Below are positions 36,219 through 47,900 of a stretch of 64,000 nucleotides of DNA, piece after piece. Both the position numbers and the translations under genes were made by a program. The notes beneath the pieces are model-generated. The model saw nothing but the letters and a program-made list of their open reading frames with translations. It was not told where the DNA came from and ran no database searches. The stretch comes from Capsaspora owczarzaki ATCC 30864 (taxonomy: Eukaryota > Opisthokonta > Filasterea), in the NCBI RefSeq assembly GCF_000151315.2, contig NW_011887292.1:723534-787533 (forward strand). Reading direction: 5' to 3'. Position 1 is the first letter of the stretch. Each line of letters opens with the position of its first letter.

Positions 36219-37515
36219 CTAGTCAAAGGACGGGAGCTGTGGTGAACTCGCGCGTCCTGTTGCACGTTCGTTGGCCGCGTCGATAGCATGGAGGTCGAGA
36301 GTGCGAACTCGCTCTGCTACAAAATCGGCAATGGTTTGAACCTCGGCCATGGCGCCAAAGCCTACCAAACACCCCGCAATGTCCGTCAGGATGCCATACA
36401 ATGATTAGATACATTGGTATTCTTGTTCAGAAGCTGCAATCGCGTACCTAGATCGCCACACGCAAGCCGTTTTGCAATTGGAGGAACAATCTCCATCCCC
36501 AGAGATTGAAGCATATCCAGTTGCCGTGCAGTCGCGGGATGATCCCACATGAACGTATTCATTGCTGGGCAGACGATAAGTGGGCGTGTGGTGTAATCCC
36601 AGGCCCGGGCGATACAAGTCTGCACCCAGGTCAAAATCAGCGAGATGGTAAAGACAAAGCATGTGTGAAGGCTGCTTCTTTTCCTCACCACACAACTTCA
36701 AGCAGACGCTTCGAGATACGTACAAGCAGGTTATCGCACATGCCATGGCTCAGCTTGGCAAGAGTGTTGGCGTCTAGCGGAGCAATTACAAGGAGATCTG
36801 CCCAGCCGCGCAACTGCCGTCCAAAGCACACCATCGGCGTCAGTTAACCCTCATATTCCTATGCGCTTTGTTTGACCTGCATCAGACAGGCTCTTACAGC
36901 AATGTGCAACACTGGATCGCCGATTTTTGACCATTTCTTGTAGCCCACACGCAAGTACACCAAAAAAGCAGAAGAGCGTTTCGACACGAGGCTCTCGTTC
37001 AGTGTGATGCACATGATATCGGATCCAAGTTGCTCAGATATCCTTACCCATTCATGTACATCTGTCAATACACCAGTCTGGTTGGCAGTTTCGCTTCTGA
37101 GCGACTCGGCATTGAAAAAGTGCGCAGCGTGCTCCGTTGCAACGACATGCACTTCCACTTGGATTGGGGCGCTTGGTGGCACTACTTCAAGGTTATTGGA
37201 GTCCTCGTGTGACGGCTCGACCTTGATGTCGGCCTCGACGGAGGTGGATGTGGCGGAATCTGCCGGCTGGAACGCAGCGGCGACGCGTTGCTTGATGAGC
37301 GGCACGAGCAGCGGCGCCTTGATGGCAGCAACAGAGCCAGAGAGTCCAAGCACGATGCGAACGGGTCGATGTGGGCGAGTGGACGCGAGGCGGGTCGACG
37401 CTGAGCTCCGAATTGCGCTTGAAGCGCCCGTCATCAGTCCTCCTGTGGCTCCTCCTGCCTCTTGTCCGCCTCGCTCTGGCAGCAACGAGTGCAGCCAAGC
37501 AGCAATGGCCAGCAT
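36219..37515 (-). CDS. PPCDC: Phosphopantothenoylcysteine decarboxylase
   Basis: Flavin enzyme of coenzyme A synthesis that decarboxylates 4'-phosphopantothenoylcysteine to 4'-phosphopantetheine. Exons (minus): 37515-37048, 36936-36898, 36813-36724, 36619-36448 and 36361-36219; 303 residues against 204 in human. The first in-frame ATG is at 37515, and the added length is an N-terminal leader with a hydrophobic start plus an insert of about 40 residues after VLGLSGSVAAIKAPLL. Key sites are present: the flavin-binding LSGSVAA turn, the catalytic histidine in GDPVLHI, LVIAPLDANTLAKLS, the substrate-recognition PAMNTFMWDHP, and the active-site cysteine in ACGDLG followed by GAMAEVQTI. Divergent from ICE2 and 139 bp tail to tail with NUP210. 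Expected to be active. Confidence 0.93.
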
Positions 37516-37600
37516 CACGGGGAATGTGGATGCAGCAGCGAAAAGAGAGGAAAAGCTCAAAACGGTTCAGACTGCCAGCAAAACACAGACTGCTGCAATG

Positions 37601-37632
37601 CCAAATTTGTCAGCGCGCTCAGATTGACAGGT
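37601..37632 (+). repeat. Composite promoter element, copy 1
   Basis: CCAAATTTG at 37601-37609 and CTCAGATTGACAGGT at 37618-37632. Both blocks are identical to copy 2, while the spacers differ in length and sequence. Confidence 0.75.
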
Positions 37633-37724
37633 GCAGAATCTTCTCAACTTGCACAAAAACGCACATACTTCAATTGTCTTACAAGAAGAGCTCAAAAACC
37701 TGTTCAAACAGCGATGCGAATGAA

Positions 37725-37754
37725 CCAAATTTGCCAAATCTCAGATTGACAGGT
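37725..37754 (+). repeat. Composite promoter element, copy 2
   Basis: CCAAATTTG at 37725-37733 and CTCAGATTGACAGGT at 37740-37754, ending 50 bp upstream of the ICE2 start codon. Confidence 0.75.
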
Positions 37755-37804
37755 TAAAACTAATTCTAAACTTGGGGGAAAAAGCGTCTGAGCGTCAACA
37801 TACC

Positions 37805-40598
37805 ATGCACTCCAAACCCAGCTCAGTCCCCACTCCAATAACAGCTCGACAAATGTCAGCCATTGCTCAAGCTGATGGTGATGATGATGAAGCCGAAGCA
37901 GTGAATGAAGCAGAAGGACTCGAATCTGCATCAACAGCGACGACGACGATGATGATGATGATGATCGACGAGCCGCCGTCGCCACATCGCATCGACATGC
38001 AGTTCTTCAATCCCAGCATTCACGATACGAGTCATGGTCGTGCTAGTAGTAGCAGCGGCGATGGAACAGTTGCTGCTGAGCATGGTCAAAGCCAGCGAAG
38101 CATGGACTGGTAAAGCACACAACTGTGACCGAACGCAACCTCAAACTCAACTAACACTGGACTGCTTTCATCCTTGTCTATGAACGTCTGCTTCTGCACA
38201 GGGACGCGGCGGAGGGGCGAGTCAAGCCTGGCCACCACGCGCTCGGGCTCACCCAGGCAGAGTTCTTTCGCTTCACTGCGACGGGCACGCGACACGAGAC
38301 CATCGCACAGACACTCGCGCAGATCAAGACATTCATCAGGCAGCGCGACGAGCACGCGCGCCAGCAGGCAGCCCAGTCTGCGCGAACGACCTTGTCGTCG
38401 TCGTCGTCCTTGTCGTTGCCGTCGGCGTCCGCTTCCCACCAAGCACCGCCAAGTCGACCCGTCACCAACTTCCCAAGCGATATTCCAATGGTTGTGCCGT
38501 TGCTGACAGCGCTACCGGCGGCGCCAAGCGCGCAGCTCACGTCAAAACTCGCGTTCGCTCCGTCGCGCCGTTCTGCCCTCACGCAAGACCGCTTGGGCCG
38601 CTACGCTCGGCTGTGTGATCGGAGGGTGCAAATAGCATCCTACCGACCACCCCCACCACCTCCTCCTGCTGCTGCTGCTGCTGCGACTGCAGCGTCGTCC
38701 TCGGGCGCACCATTAGCAGCCTCCTCCGCCGCTCCGCAGCAACAACCACCAGCGCCACTCACCCAGCTCGAAGTGAAAGAACTGTTGGAGCTGACGACAG
38801 CCATCACGGCAGAGCAAGCCGAGTTTCGCAGCGAGTTTCGAGCCTGGGCGCTCCACCACTTTTTGGGCCGCTACTGGCATGTGCCCACCGAAGTGCTTGG
38901 ACTTGTGGATCGTGTGCTGAGTCTGCAGCGAGCTGCGCTAGTCTCGCAAACACCGCCGTTCATGCTCCGACACAGCATAAGCTCGCTGCGAACGGTTGCG
39001 CTGCCGTCCGACCGCCTACCGTCGCATCTTGCCCATTTGTTGCAGGTTGGGCCAAAACCGGTTGAAATCTCGTTCCAGCACAAGCTTCCACAGATACCTC
39101 TCGACCAACCCTATCACACATTGAAAGCTCCTCAAGAGGCTGCGGCCGCCGCACCAGTCCCCATCTGGCAAAAGTCGTCTCTGCCCCAAATGTCTGCTGA
39201 CGCCAATGTGGCCGCTCTTGCGCAAGACAAATCATTCCAGGTCGCCGTTTCCGCTGGAACGTTCGCCATGCTGGCAGCAAACGTCCGTGGGCGGTTTGAC
39301 AGCGACTGGGACATACCCTTTACGTTGTCCAACGTGACCAAGCCGGATGGGCTGGTCGAGCGGCTCCTCGTCTTTGATAAACCCCTGATTCCTCATCGTC
39401 TCACGCCTCGTGCTAAATCCACCAAGTTTTATTCATGGGCATTCCGCAGTCAGCTCATCACGCCTGCCAAGCAAGCTTCGACGTCGGAAACGCATGAATC
39501 GGAGGCTTCGACTGACGGGCCCGTTTCGTACGATCTGTGGCAAATTGGCCGAGTCAAAGTTCTCGTTCGCAGTCGCACTGATACATGTGTCCAGTCCTCT
39601 CAAGGGCAGGTGAGTCAGTTTTTTTCTCATTCTTGTCTTTGTTGTGCTTGGGCTTGTACACAACTCACTCCCATCCTCGTCGTGACGCAACAACAAAACA
39701 GCTGGTGCCAATCTACTTGAAGGCAAAGCCCGAGCTCTTGTGGCATGTCGGCAAGGAAGAGTTTTCCCAAAGCGCGATCGCCAAGTTATGGACGAGCGCA
39801 TACCTGCGAAGAGGCGCGCGTCTGGGCATTGGCTCTGTGGATGTTGTTTCTCACACCGTGGTGGATGTGGAAATGCGCGATGGGCCCAGTATGCTGAGGG
39901 AGACCTTGGCCATGGAGTTTCAGCCAGTTGTGGCGCTCAAATTTTTCGAAAAGCTCGTTGACGAGGTGTTGCAGTTGCCATTTGAAGGCGCCGGGTTGGT
40001 TCGCTATCTCGCCAAGTCCGAAAACGTCACCTTCCACTCGTTTATTGCTCCAGAGAGCAACGCGGCCGGTCTGACGGCCGCACCCAGCGGAGCCGAAAAC
40101 CTGCACGAGCAGAACGCGTCGTCCGGTGCGACGGATTTGTCGTGTATTGACTTTCGCTTTGTTCCTCGGCTCGAGTTTGCGACCGACATTGCGTTTCTCT
40201 ATCCAATCCGCAGCGCTCCAGCCGCCGCGAGTGGGCCTAGCGCGCGCTCTGGCAAGGCATCGACGACAGAGGCAGCCGCCAGTAAGCACACCAAGAAACG
40301 GCGCCCGAGCCAGGGCGAGGATGGTGCCAGCCAAGCTGAAGGCGCTGCTGCTGCTGCTGTCGCTGATCAGGATAATGCCGAGCTCCAGCTACAGCAGCAC
40401 TCCAAGAAACGCTCTGGTAAACCCAACCACCACAAGCAGCAGCAGCAGCAGCACGAGAAGCAACAACATCACCACAGTGGAAATGCGCACCACCGACCAC
40501 ATCAGCCACATCAGCCGCGAAGCAAGGAGCCCCACCGACAAAACCCCAACAACCACCAAGGCACGCACGCACGAAAAGGCAACGACGACGGGCAATAG
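37805..40598 (+). CDS. ICE2: Little elongation complex subunit 2 (NARG2 C-terminal domain)
   Basis: In animals ICE2/NARG2 belongs to the little elongation complex, which supports RNA polymerase II transcription of small nuclear RNA genes. Exons: 37805-38109, 38202-39609 and 39702-40598; 869 residues. The N-terminal half is poorly conserved with Pro/Ala/Ser-rich parts. The NARG2 C-terminal domain is recognised from DSDWDIPFTLSNVTKPDG, VFDKPLIPHRLTPRAKST, YDLWQIGRVKVLVRSR, PELLWHVGKEEFSQSAIAKL and the final RLEFATDIAFLYP. The tail after residue 790 is basic and rich in Gln and His (HKQQQQQHEKQQHHHSG), probably disordered. The first intron interrupts a Trp codon. Identity rests on pattern recognition of the C-terminal domain, so some doubt remains. 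Confidence 0.75.
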
Positions 40599-40729
40599 AT
40601 GATTGTTTTTTTCGTCGCTCAATGTTAACACAATGCATATTCTTAGTTTTTGTTACCACTCCAAAAACGTATCATGATTCATTTTTGACTCAGCAGCCAC
40701 TTCAGTCATTCATTCTTCACACACTTGGA

Positions 40730-41868
40730 ATGGTCCGCAACGACTACGACGACTACTTTGAGGTTTGTGCTTTGAAGTTCGCCTTCCAATTCACACCCCC
40801 CTTGCTGAAACCGGCCTCTCACTCACCTCTGCTCGCTTCCAACATTCACACTTCTCGCTCTGGCTTGTTCTGTCACAGGACCGCTTTGCGCCACCCGCGT
40901 CGACGTCCGCGCTCGATGACTTTGAGGACGACGAGCTTGTCAATCCTGATGTCGAAGTTCGTACTCCGTGTTCCTCTTCTTCCTCTTCCTCTCCATTGCT
41001 GCATTTGGGGAACACCCTCTGTCGAGTCAAACATGCTCACGAAATAGCAAATGACAGTTGAAATGGAGTTGACTTGACTTGAGTGGAGGTTGCTGCGGCG
41101 GAGTCTCTTACGTCTGTCTGAGAGAGCGCGTTTTTATGATGACCGCATTAACTTACCTGTGAGTGTGTGTTCCCGTTGTAGGACGACAGCGGACTTGTCA
41201 ATGCCACTCGAACCTATCCAAAGTGAGTCTATGAAATGATGGGTTTTTGGATTGGGTTGCTGTGCTGCCCCGTTCAATGCGGAAAAGCCGGGTCTCTGCT
41301 CTGACAATGCGAATCCCAATGCGAAACCCCCAATGCAGTGCTCCAAGGCAGCGCGACTACAGCCAGCTCAGGTATAGATTAATTGATCTGGCTCAATGCT
41401 TTATTGATTGTTTTTGGAGTTTGCTTGAAAAACCAACAACGTTTTGGGCTCTAACTCTAACTTTTGTCTCTCTCTCTCTCTCTCTCGCTCGACAGCATTT
41501 GGAGAAACCCAAGACTTCGCAAGCACTGGCGCACGGTAGCAGCTGCACTGTTTCTCGTGTTTGCTGGATTTGTTCTGTTGATTCTTGGCCTTGTGGCCGA
41601 GGTTTCCGGATCGCTCGGCGCCGACGGGTACATTTTCTTCATTATTGGTGGTGTCTGCCTGCTTCCAGGAGGTAACGCGTTTTGGAGATTGTCATTTTGA
41701 CGTGGCATGCCCTGCATTGAGATTGTGTTCGTGACTGACCGCTTTTTTTTTTTTGTTTTGTTTTTGTTTGTGTTTACTGCTCCAGCTTTCCAATGCTATC
41801 GTCTGTACAATGCAGCGCTCGGCCGTAAAGGGTTTAACTTTGCCACAATGCCAACGCTTGAGCGGTAG
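40730..41868 (+). CDS. TMEM134: TMEM134-like two-span membrane protein (TMEM134/TMEM230 family)
   Basis: Exons: 40730-40762, 40879-40956, 41182-41222, 41339-41371, 41496-41671 and 41786-41868; 147 residues. The acidic cytosolic N-terminus (DYDDYFEDRF, LDDFEDDELVNPDVE) is followed by NPRLRKHWRTVAAALFL, which matches the HPKVRRNWRVVLA block of TMEM134. Two membrane spans follow (VAAALFLVFAGFVLLILGL and YIFFIIGGVCLLPG), then the characteristic ending LGRKGFNFATMPTLER against KGRRGFQFFYLPYFEK in human TMEM134. The family sits in endomembranes and its biochemical role is not established. Five introns split a small gene, two exons being only 33 nt. Confidence 0.85.
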
Positions 41869-42061
41869 ATTTGGCTGCTCAATGCTGTTTGTTGATACTT
41901 TTGCATACTCCCTTTCCCCCTCCGGTGTGGATAACATTTTTGCATGTCGATTTCGATATTAATTGCATCTGATTGAATGAATTAAACGCTTTTCTTTTCC
42001 TTGGCTGAAAGAGAGTGGATGAGGTTCTAATTGAACATTCGATGATGCTTTTTTTTTTTTT

Positions 42062-43877
42062 TTACAACTTGGCCGCTCCAGAGGCGTCGTTGATGATGCC
42101 GTCTTTGAGAAGCTTGGCAACGTCCGCAGGGCTGATGCCAGCCTCGGTGAGCGCTTGGACAGTGTGTTGGCCGACGCGAGGCATCGTCAGATTTTGCACG
42201 TCGAGCGCGCCTTCTCGCGAAAGACGGGGCGCTGGCACGGGCATGACTCCTTCCTCTGAGCGGTAGAGAATGCCACGCGAGGCACCATGGCTGTTTGCGT
42301 CGGTCAGAGGATCGTCCAGCTCGTTCACGGGCGTCACGCAGGCATCCGTGTGGTCAAAGATCGCACACCACTCTGCCTGCGACTTTGACGCAAAGATCTG
42401 CGTGAAGCGTTCCTTGAGTTGTGGCCATCCTTCCTTGTCGAGCTGCTCTGGCAGAGTAGAGTCGCCATCAAGACCGAGGCCTTGCAGCAGCAAGCGGTAG
42501 AACTGGGGCTCAATCGAGCCGACAGCCATGTACTTGCCGTCTTTGGTTTTGTAAGTCTATGAAAGGGGGGGGGGAAGAGAGAAAACGGGAGTTGAGGGGT
42601 GGGAGAGAGAGAGAAGGAAGCAAGATTACAAAAGCAAACAGCAGGGTCAGCACAATGACTGGCGACGGAAGCTCAAACAAAAGGAAGGGACAAATGACGT
42701 TACCTCGTAGAACGGAGCACCACCGTCCAGCAAATTCGTGCCGCGAGGACCGTCCCACATGCCAGTCTCGCGCACGCCGTAAACGAACGAAGCAAGATAG
42801 GACGCTCCATCCACCATGGCTGCATCAATCACTTGGCCTTTGCCAGACCTTGCGCGTTCCTGCAGCGCGGTCAGAATGCCAATCACACACATCAGCGAGC
42901 CACCCGCAAAGTCTCCCACGAGATTGCCCGGGAAGGCTGGGTTTTCGTGGCGTCGGCCTGATGCGAGTTGCCCAACAACCAGTGAGACACCGAAGACAAG
43001 ACAAAGCAACAAAAACTACTACATTTTTTTTGCCCGGAACATACCCAGTGCCGACAGGACGCCGGAAACAGCCACATAGTTAATGTCATGGCCGGCACGC
43101 TGAGCGAGCTTGCCTGTCTGACCATAGCCAGTCAAGCGGGCGTAGATCAGGCGAGGATTCTGTCCGCAAACGAGGTTTTTGTTTGTGATTTTGTAAGCCT
43201 CTCTCTGTGCGCACCAAGCAAAACGAACAAAGCTCAGCAGCAGCGACTCACTGTCTTTAGCAAGTCGTCCGGTCCAAGACCAAGCCGCTCCATCACGCCA
43301 GGGCGGAAGGGCTCGATCAACACGTCGGCGTTCTTGCACAAGTCGCGCACCGCCTGAGCTCCGCGAGGGGACTGTCCCAAAATGCACAAACGTCAAGCAC
43401 ATGAATGAGGAGATGAGACGGGAATTCCAGCAGCAACGCCTTGGGAAGGTCCTTCTCAGAAAATCGGTTGTTGACACCGTACTTTGAGATCAATGGAAAC
43501 GGATTGCTTGCCGCGCGAGAGTCTACAAATTTTCAGCAAAACACACAGCAACAGTCAATCAGACAAAAGCGACTCTAACAACAATCCCATGAAGGATGAA
43601 GGGAAGGGGACTGCATTGTCGATTCCGACGGAGCGACTGAATGAAGAGAGTTGCTGACTCCCCCCTGTCCAATCGAAAGCTCAATGCAAGACCCGATCAA
43701 GTGCATCCGAGTCCATGGACGACGTCAACAAGCCTTCAAAACTCACCGATCGACTGAAAAGTCAGCGAGCTTGTCGACGCGGATGACGTTCGCGCCAAAG
43801 TCAGCGAGCACAAGGCCAGCGAACGGAGCCGGCGCGAGACCAGCCATCTCAATCACTTTCAGTCCACGCAGCGCCAT
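42062..43877 (-). CDS. AMACR: Alpha-methylacyl-CoA racemase (CoA-transferase family III)
   Basis: Interconverts the 2R and 2S forms of 2-methyl-branched acyl-CoA so that pristanoyl-CoA and bile-acid-type intermediates can enter beta-oxidation. Exons (minus): 43877-43747, 43522-43483, 43371-43252, 43159-43045, 42957-42704 and 42556-42062; 384 residues, as in human (382). Family blocks: [104 protein letters not shown] and [16 protein letters not shown]. The catalytic histidine (GHDINY) and aspartate (GDFAGG) are present. The C-terminus is AAKL, a plausible PTS1 peroxisomal signal of the AKL type. Exon 2 is only 40 nt. Confidence 0.95.
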
Positions 43878-44957
43878 TTTCTCCCAATACCCAGAAATGC
43901 AAGCCCAGCAGTAGCAAAGTGAAACAAACGGGAGGGCAATCGCAGCGAGCCGAGTGAAGTGAACACCGGGGGGACAACTGTGAATGAAAGGAAGACTGCT
44001 GTCAAAAAACGGTCCGCGTTTGGAAGGCTCAGAGTTTGCTCAGAATTTGCTCAGACCAAAAAATCATTGAATAAAGTATGTGTAAATAAATTGCAGGGGT
44101 TGTTGTTTGGTTGATTTGAGCTGAGCGTTTGGTTGTGCGAAAGCGAAAGATTGCTGCGCTGTTGCGAACAAGCTGGCAGGGCACCAACTGGTTTAATACA
44201 CAACTATGTAATGGACTGAACGATAAACACAAAAAGAGACGGGGTAGATCTACATCATGATTCAGCTCGAACGCAGACAAATGGACGATCTGATCAGTCT
44301 AACTTTTTTTTTTTTTTTTTTTTTTTTTTCAGTGAAACAGTAAGCCATCGCGCATCCACGAGCGCTCCACTCGTCTCATTCGATGTTTCTAGCTTCTTTT
44401 GAAGTGATCTCTGCTGGATTTCGACAGTTGGGCAATGAACAGCTCAGCGAGCGAGGGAGTGAAACGAAAAAAAAAAAAAAAAAAAAAAAAGCCAAAGGTG
44501 CTCAGGGCGACTCTCGTCGTTGTCTCTCTCACTCCTGATCCTTTGACGAGGTCTGATGCAACAAGCTGATCAGATCAAGTAACAGAAGTAATGGAGCGAA
44601 GGGGAGGGGCGGAGGAACAGCGAGGTTGGCATTGAAAGTTCACAGCACAATCACACAGCATAGCGTCTGACACAACGGGTGTTGCCCCGTCTTCTTTCCC
44701 CGCTCTCGCTTGAAGGCGTAGTGTGTCAACGCAATACCGGTATTGCAATTGGTCATGAACGGGGGCGCGAAGGAGGGGGAGGGAAAGGACAGGCAACGCA
44801 CTGAGAATCTGAGCTAGTGGCGGTGAGCGCGTCAGTCAACACGTACCACCAATGCCCGAAGCCATGCATCCACACACGATTGGCTCTCTGCATTGCAATT
44901 GTTGTTGAAAAACTGCGAGCTCACTTTGTAAACATTTCTGAATTACCTTCCTCACAG
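43878..44957. other. Intergenic region between AMACR and the LRR receptor kinase (divergent)
   Basis: About 1.1 kb with the promoters of both flanking genes. It contains a T(26) run at 44304-44329 and an A(24) run at 44467-44490, opposite in orientation and 137 bp apart. No ORF is convincing. Confidence 0.6.
44304..44490. repeat. Paired T(26) and A(24) homopolymers
   Basis: Long poly(dT) followed by poly(dA) on the plus strand. Together they could form a hairpin or act as nucleosome-excluding tracts. The A run is followed by GCCAA, as are two A(23) runs at 61277-61299 and 61643-61665. Confidence 0.7.
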
Positions 44958-47900
44958 ATGGCAACAAAAGGGTTTGGCCATGTTCTGATTCTCGCTCTGC
45001 TGCTCTGCGTGATGAATCACGTCCACTTGGCACAAGCAGTCAATGCTTGTGGAGCTGGCGGTGTGTGCACATGCTCGGGAACCGTTGTCCATTGCCAAAG
45101 CCAATCTCTCACATCTATTCCGAGCGGAATCCCTGCCGACACCACTGAACTGTATTGGCTGCCGTGGTGCTGAATTTGCATCGAAGCATTGCCTTTCCTC
45201 ACTAGCATCCGGTCGATAGGCATCTGTGTCACACACGGATCACCAGCATTTCTGCAAATGCATTCACCGGCCTGACTGCGCTCACTACCTTGTAAGCACG
45301 CAACACAACGACAGCAAAAGTCACACAAACGGCTCACTTATTTGCGACTCTGTTTGGAAGGGATCTAAACTACAACCCGATCACCAACATTCCCTCCTCT
45401 GCATTCACGGATCTCAATGCGCTGAAACACTTGTAAGCAAGCAAAGACACGACGAATCGCACAACAGGCTCACTTGTTGGCGACTTCATGTAGGTATCTC
45501 CAAAGCAGCCGGATCACCAGCATTCCCGCTGATGCATTTATCAGTTTGACTGCGCTGAATACCTTGTAAGCAAGCAAGGACAGGTCGAGCCACACCTAGA
45601 CGGCTCATTTTTGGCGACTCTATTTGCAGAGCTCTCAGTGGTTACTGGATCACCAGCATTCCTAAAAACGCTTTCACAGACCTGACTGCACTGCAGTACT
45701 TGTAAGCAAGCAAAGACATGACGAATCGCACAAAGACGGCTCATTTTTGGCCACTCTATTTGCAGACATCTCGGTGGCAGCCGGATCACCAGCATTCCTG
45801 CTGGCGCACTCACCGGCCTGACTGCGCTGACTCAATTGTAAGCAAGCAAAAACACGATGTACCACGCACAACCGGCTCACTCGTTTATGACTCCACTGGT
45901 AGAGATCTTGATCGCAACCTGATCACTAGCATTTCTGCAAACGCATTCACAGGCCTGACTGCACTGCAATACTTGTAAGCAAGCAAGGACATGACGAATC
46001 GCACACAGACGGCTCACTCGATTGCACTCTATCTGTAGGAATCTGCAAGACAACCAGATCACCAGCATTCCCTCCTCGGCATTCTCAGGCTTGACTGGGC
46101 TGATTGACCTGTACGCAAGCGATCTGAATGCACGAATCGCACACAGACGGCTCACTCGATTGCACTCTATCTGTAGGAATCTGCAAGACAACCAGATCAC
46201 CAGCATTCCCTCCTCGGCATTCTCAGGCTTGACTGGGCTGATTGACCTGTACGCAAGCGATCTGAATGCACCATCTCAGTTCGCTTCTTACTTTGCGGGA
46301 CTTGCAGGTTGTTGAATGCCAATCCCTTTACTACTTTGCCACCCGGTCTATTTTCGGGCCTGCCAAACGACCTATATTTGTCGGCGGGTGGGCTACCATA
46401 TCTGAGCCCCAACAACTTTACCTTTGGTGGGAACGCTGTCGCTCCGCCCAGCATGTACGGCAGTGCATCCCGACCATACCGTAAGGTTCGAGATGACTGC
46501 AATCCAATTGTGATCGTCATGTCACTGACAACTGTACTGCAGCGTGTGATACAGCCTGTGCCACCTGCTATGTCGCAGGAAGAAGTGCGTGCTGCGGGAT
46601 CAATTGTCTGACCTGCAATTCATCTTCAGTGTGCACTCAGTGCTATGAAGGTTATATCATGATGGATGGCTCCTGTGCTGCCATTCCTTCGGCTTTATTT
46701 GCCGCAGCTGCTTCAACTGTGTCGACATCTGCCGCATCTTTCATGTCAATCGCAGTGGCATCTGTTGCATCTGTTACATCATTCATTGCACAACTCGGCG
46801 GCGGCTCCCAAGCTGCCATCACTGCTGTTGTGACTGTCGCAACGATTGCGATACTTGAGCTCATACGCCGGCGCTTGCAAAGTGCAGTTGCGCGACCAAA
46901 TGACTCTACTTTCGAGGCTGTTGAAATGTCGGTCTCTCCTGTGACCCGTTCGACTCGATCGCAGAATGATGAGGATATAACGGTTGGTCAAAGCCATCCA
47001 CAGCCTTTGCACCTAACCACTTCGACGACCTCTGCAGAGCTGATCTACGAAAATGATCGCGCGTTCGTTACTGGCAGCGCTTCTCGTCGTATTCGTGAAA
47101 GTTTGACCATCGTGAAACATCTTGCCAGTGGCAACTTTGGCGATGTGGCGCTGGGTCAGCTGCCGTTCAACGTTTTGCCCCCGCGAGCTCAAAGCTTGCT
47201 CGGACCCACGACGTCCCAAACTGTGCAAGTTGCAGTCAAGTCGCTCAAGTCCAACGCAAATGAACAATCCCGCAAGGACTTTGAAATCGAAGCGGATTCG
47301 ATGACGCCGTTTGTGCATCCGAACGTGGTGCGTCTGCTTGCGGCTCTTGTAGCGTCAGAGCCTCATCTCGTTTTGTTGGAATTTGTGCAGTATGGCGATT
47401 TGCGCACGCTGCTACAAAAGTCCAAAAAGCAGTCGTTCGAGTGGACGCACAACGAGCAGATCCATGTCATTCGCCAGATTGCTCTCGGCATGGAGTATCT
47501 TGGCACGCTTAACTTTGTGCATCGTGATCTCGCCGCACGCAACTGCCTCGTGGGACAAGGAATGGTGGTCAAGGTTGCTGATTTCGGGCTTTCTCGCGAG
47601 CTGGAAGACGAGGAAAAGTACTATCGAATGCAAACTAACCGCGAGCTTCCCTTGAAGGTGGGTCGAAGGGTGAGAGGAGGAAAATGGCTGCTACTTGCTT
47701 GTTCTCTCGATGCTGATGAGTTGATTTTGCTCATGCAGTGGATGGCGCCGGAAACAATGACTGGCCCCAAGTTCTCGTCCATGTCCGATGTTTGGTCGTT
47801 TGGTGTGACAGTCTGTACGTCGAAGGCTCTATCGTAGTGAGGTGGGGCCAAACCTTGTTCTCAATTGCGACGATGCTTGGTTTCAGGGGAATGCTGCAGT

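Larger units (their letters stand above)
37516..37804. promoter_or_regulatory. Divergent promoter region PPCDC / ICE2 with a duplicated composite element
   Basis: A 289-bp region between the two start codons. It contains two copies of a two-part element: CCAAATTTG, a spacer of 8 or 6 bp, then CTCAGATTGACAGGT. The TGACAGGT part fits the TALE-homeodomain (TGIF/MEIS/PREP) core TGACAG. Copies lie at 37601-37632 and 37725-37754, in the same orientation. Confidence 0.6.

Noticed and set aside
44467-44490. A(24) run as the tail of a retroposed element
   Set aside because: No target-site duplication or element body was seen next to it; long A and T runs are common in introns and promoters across the window.
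45152-46307. Regular repeat spacing resembling a CRISPR-like array
   Set aside because: The repeats are coding LRR exons with introns in a eukaryotic gene; phase, splice sites and the LRR consensus explain all of it.
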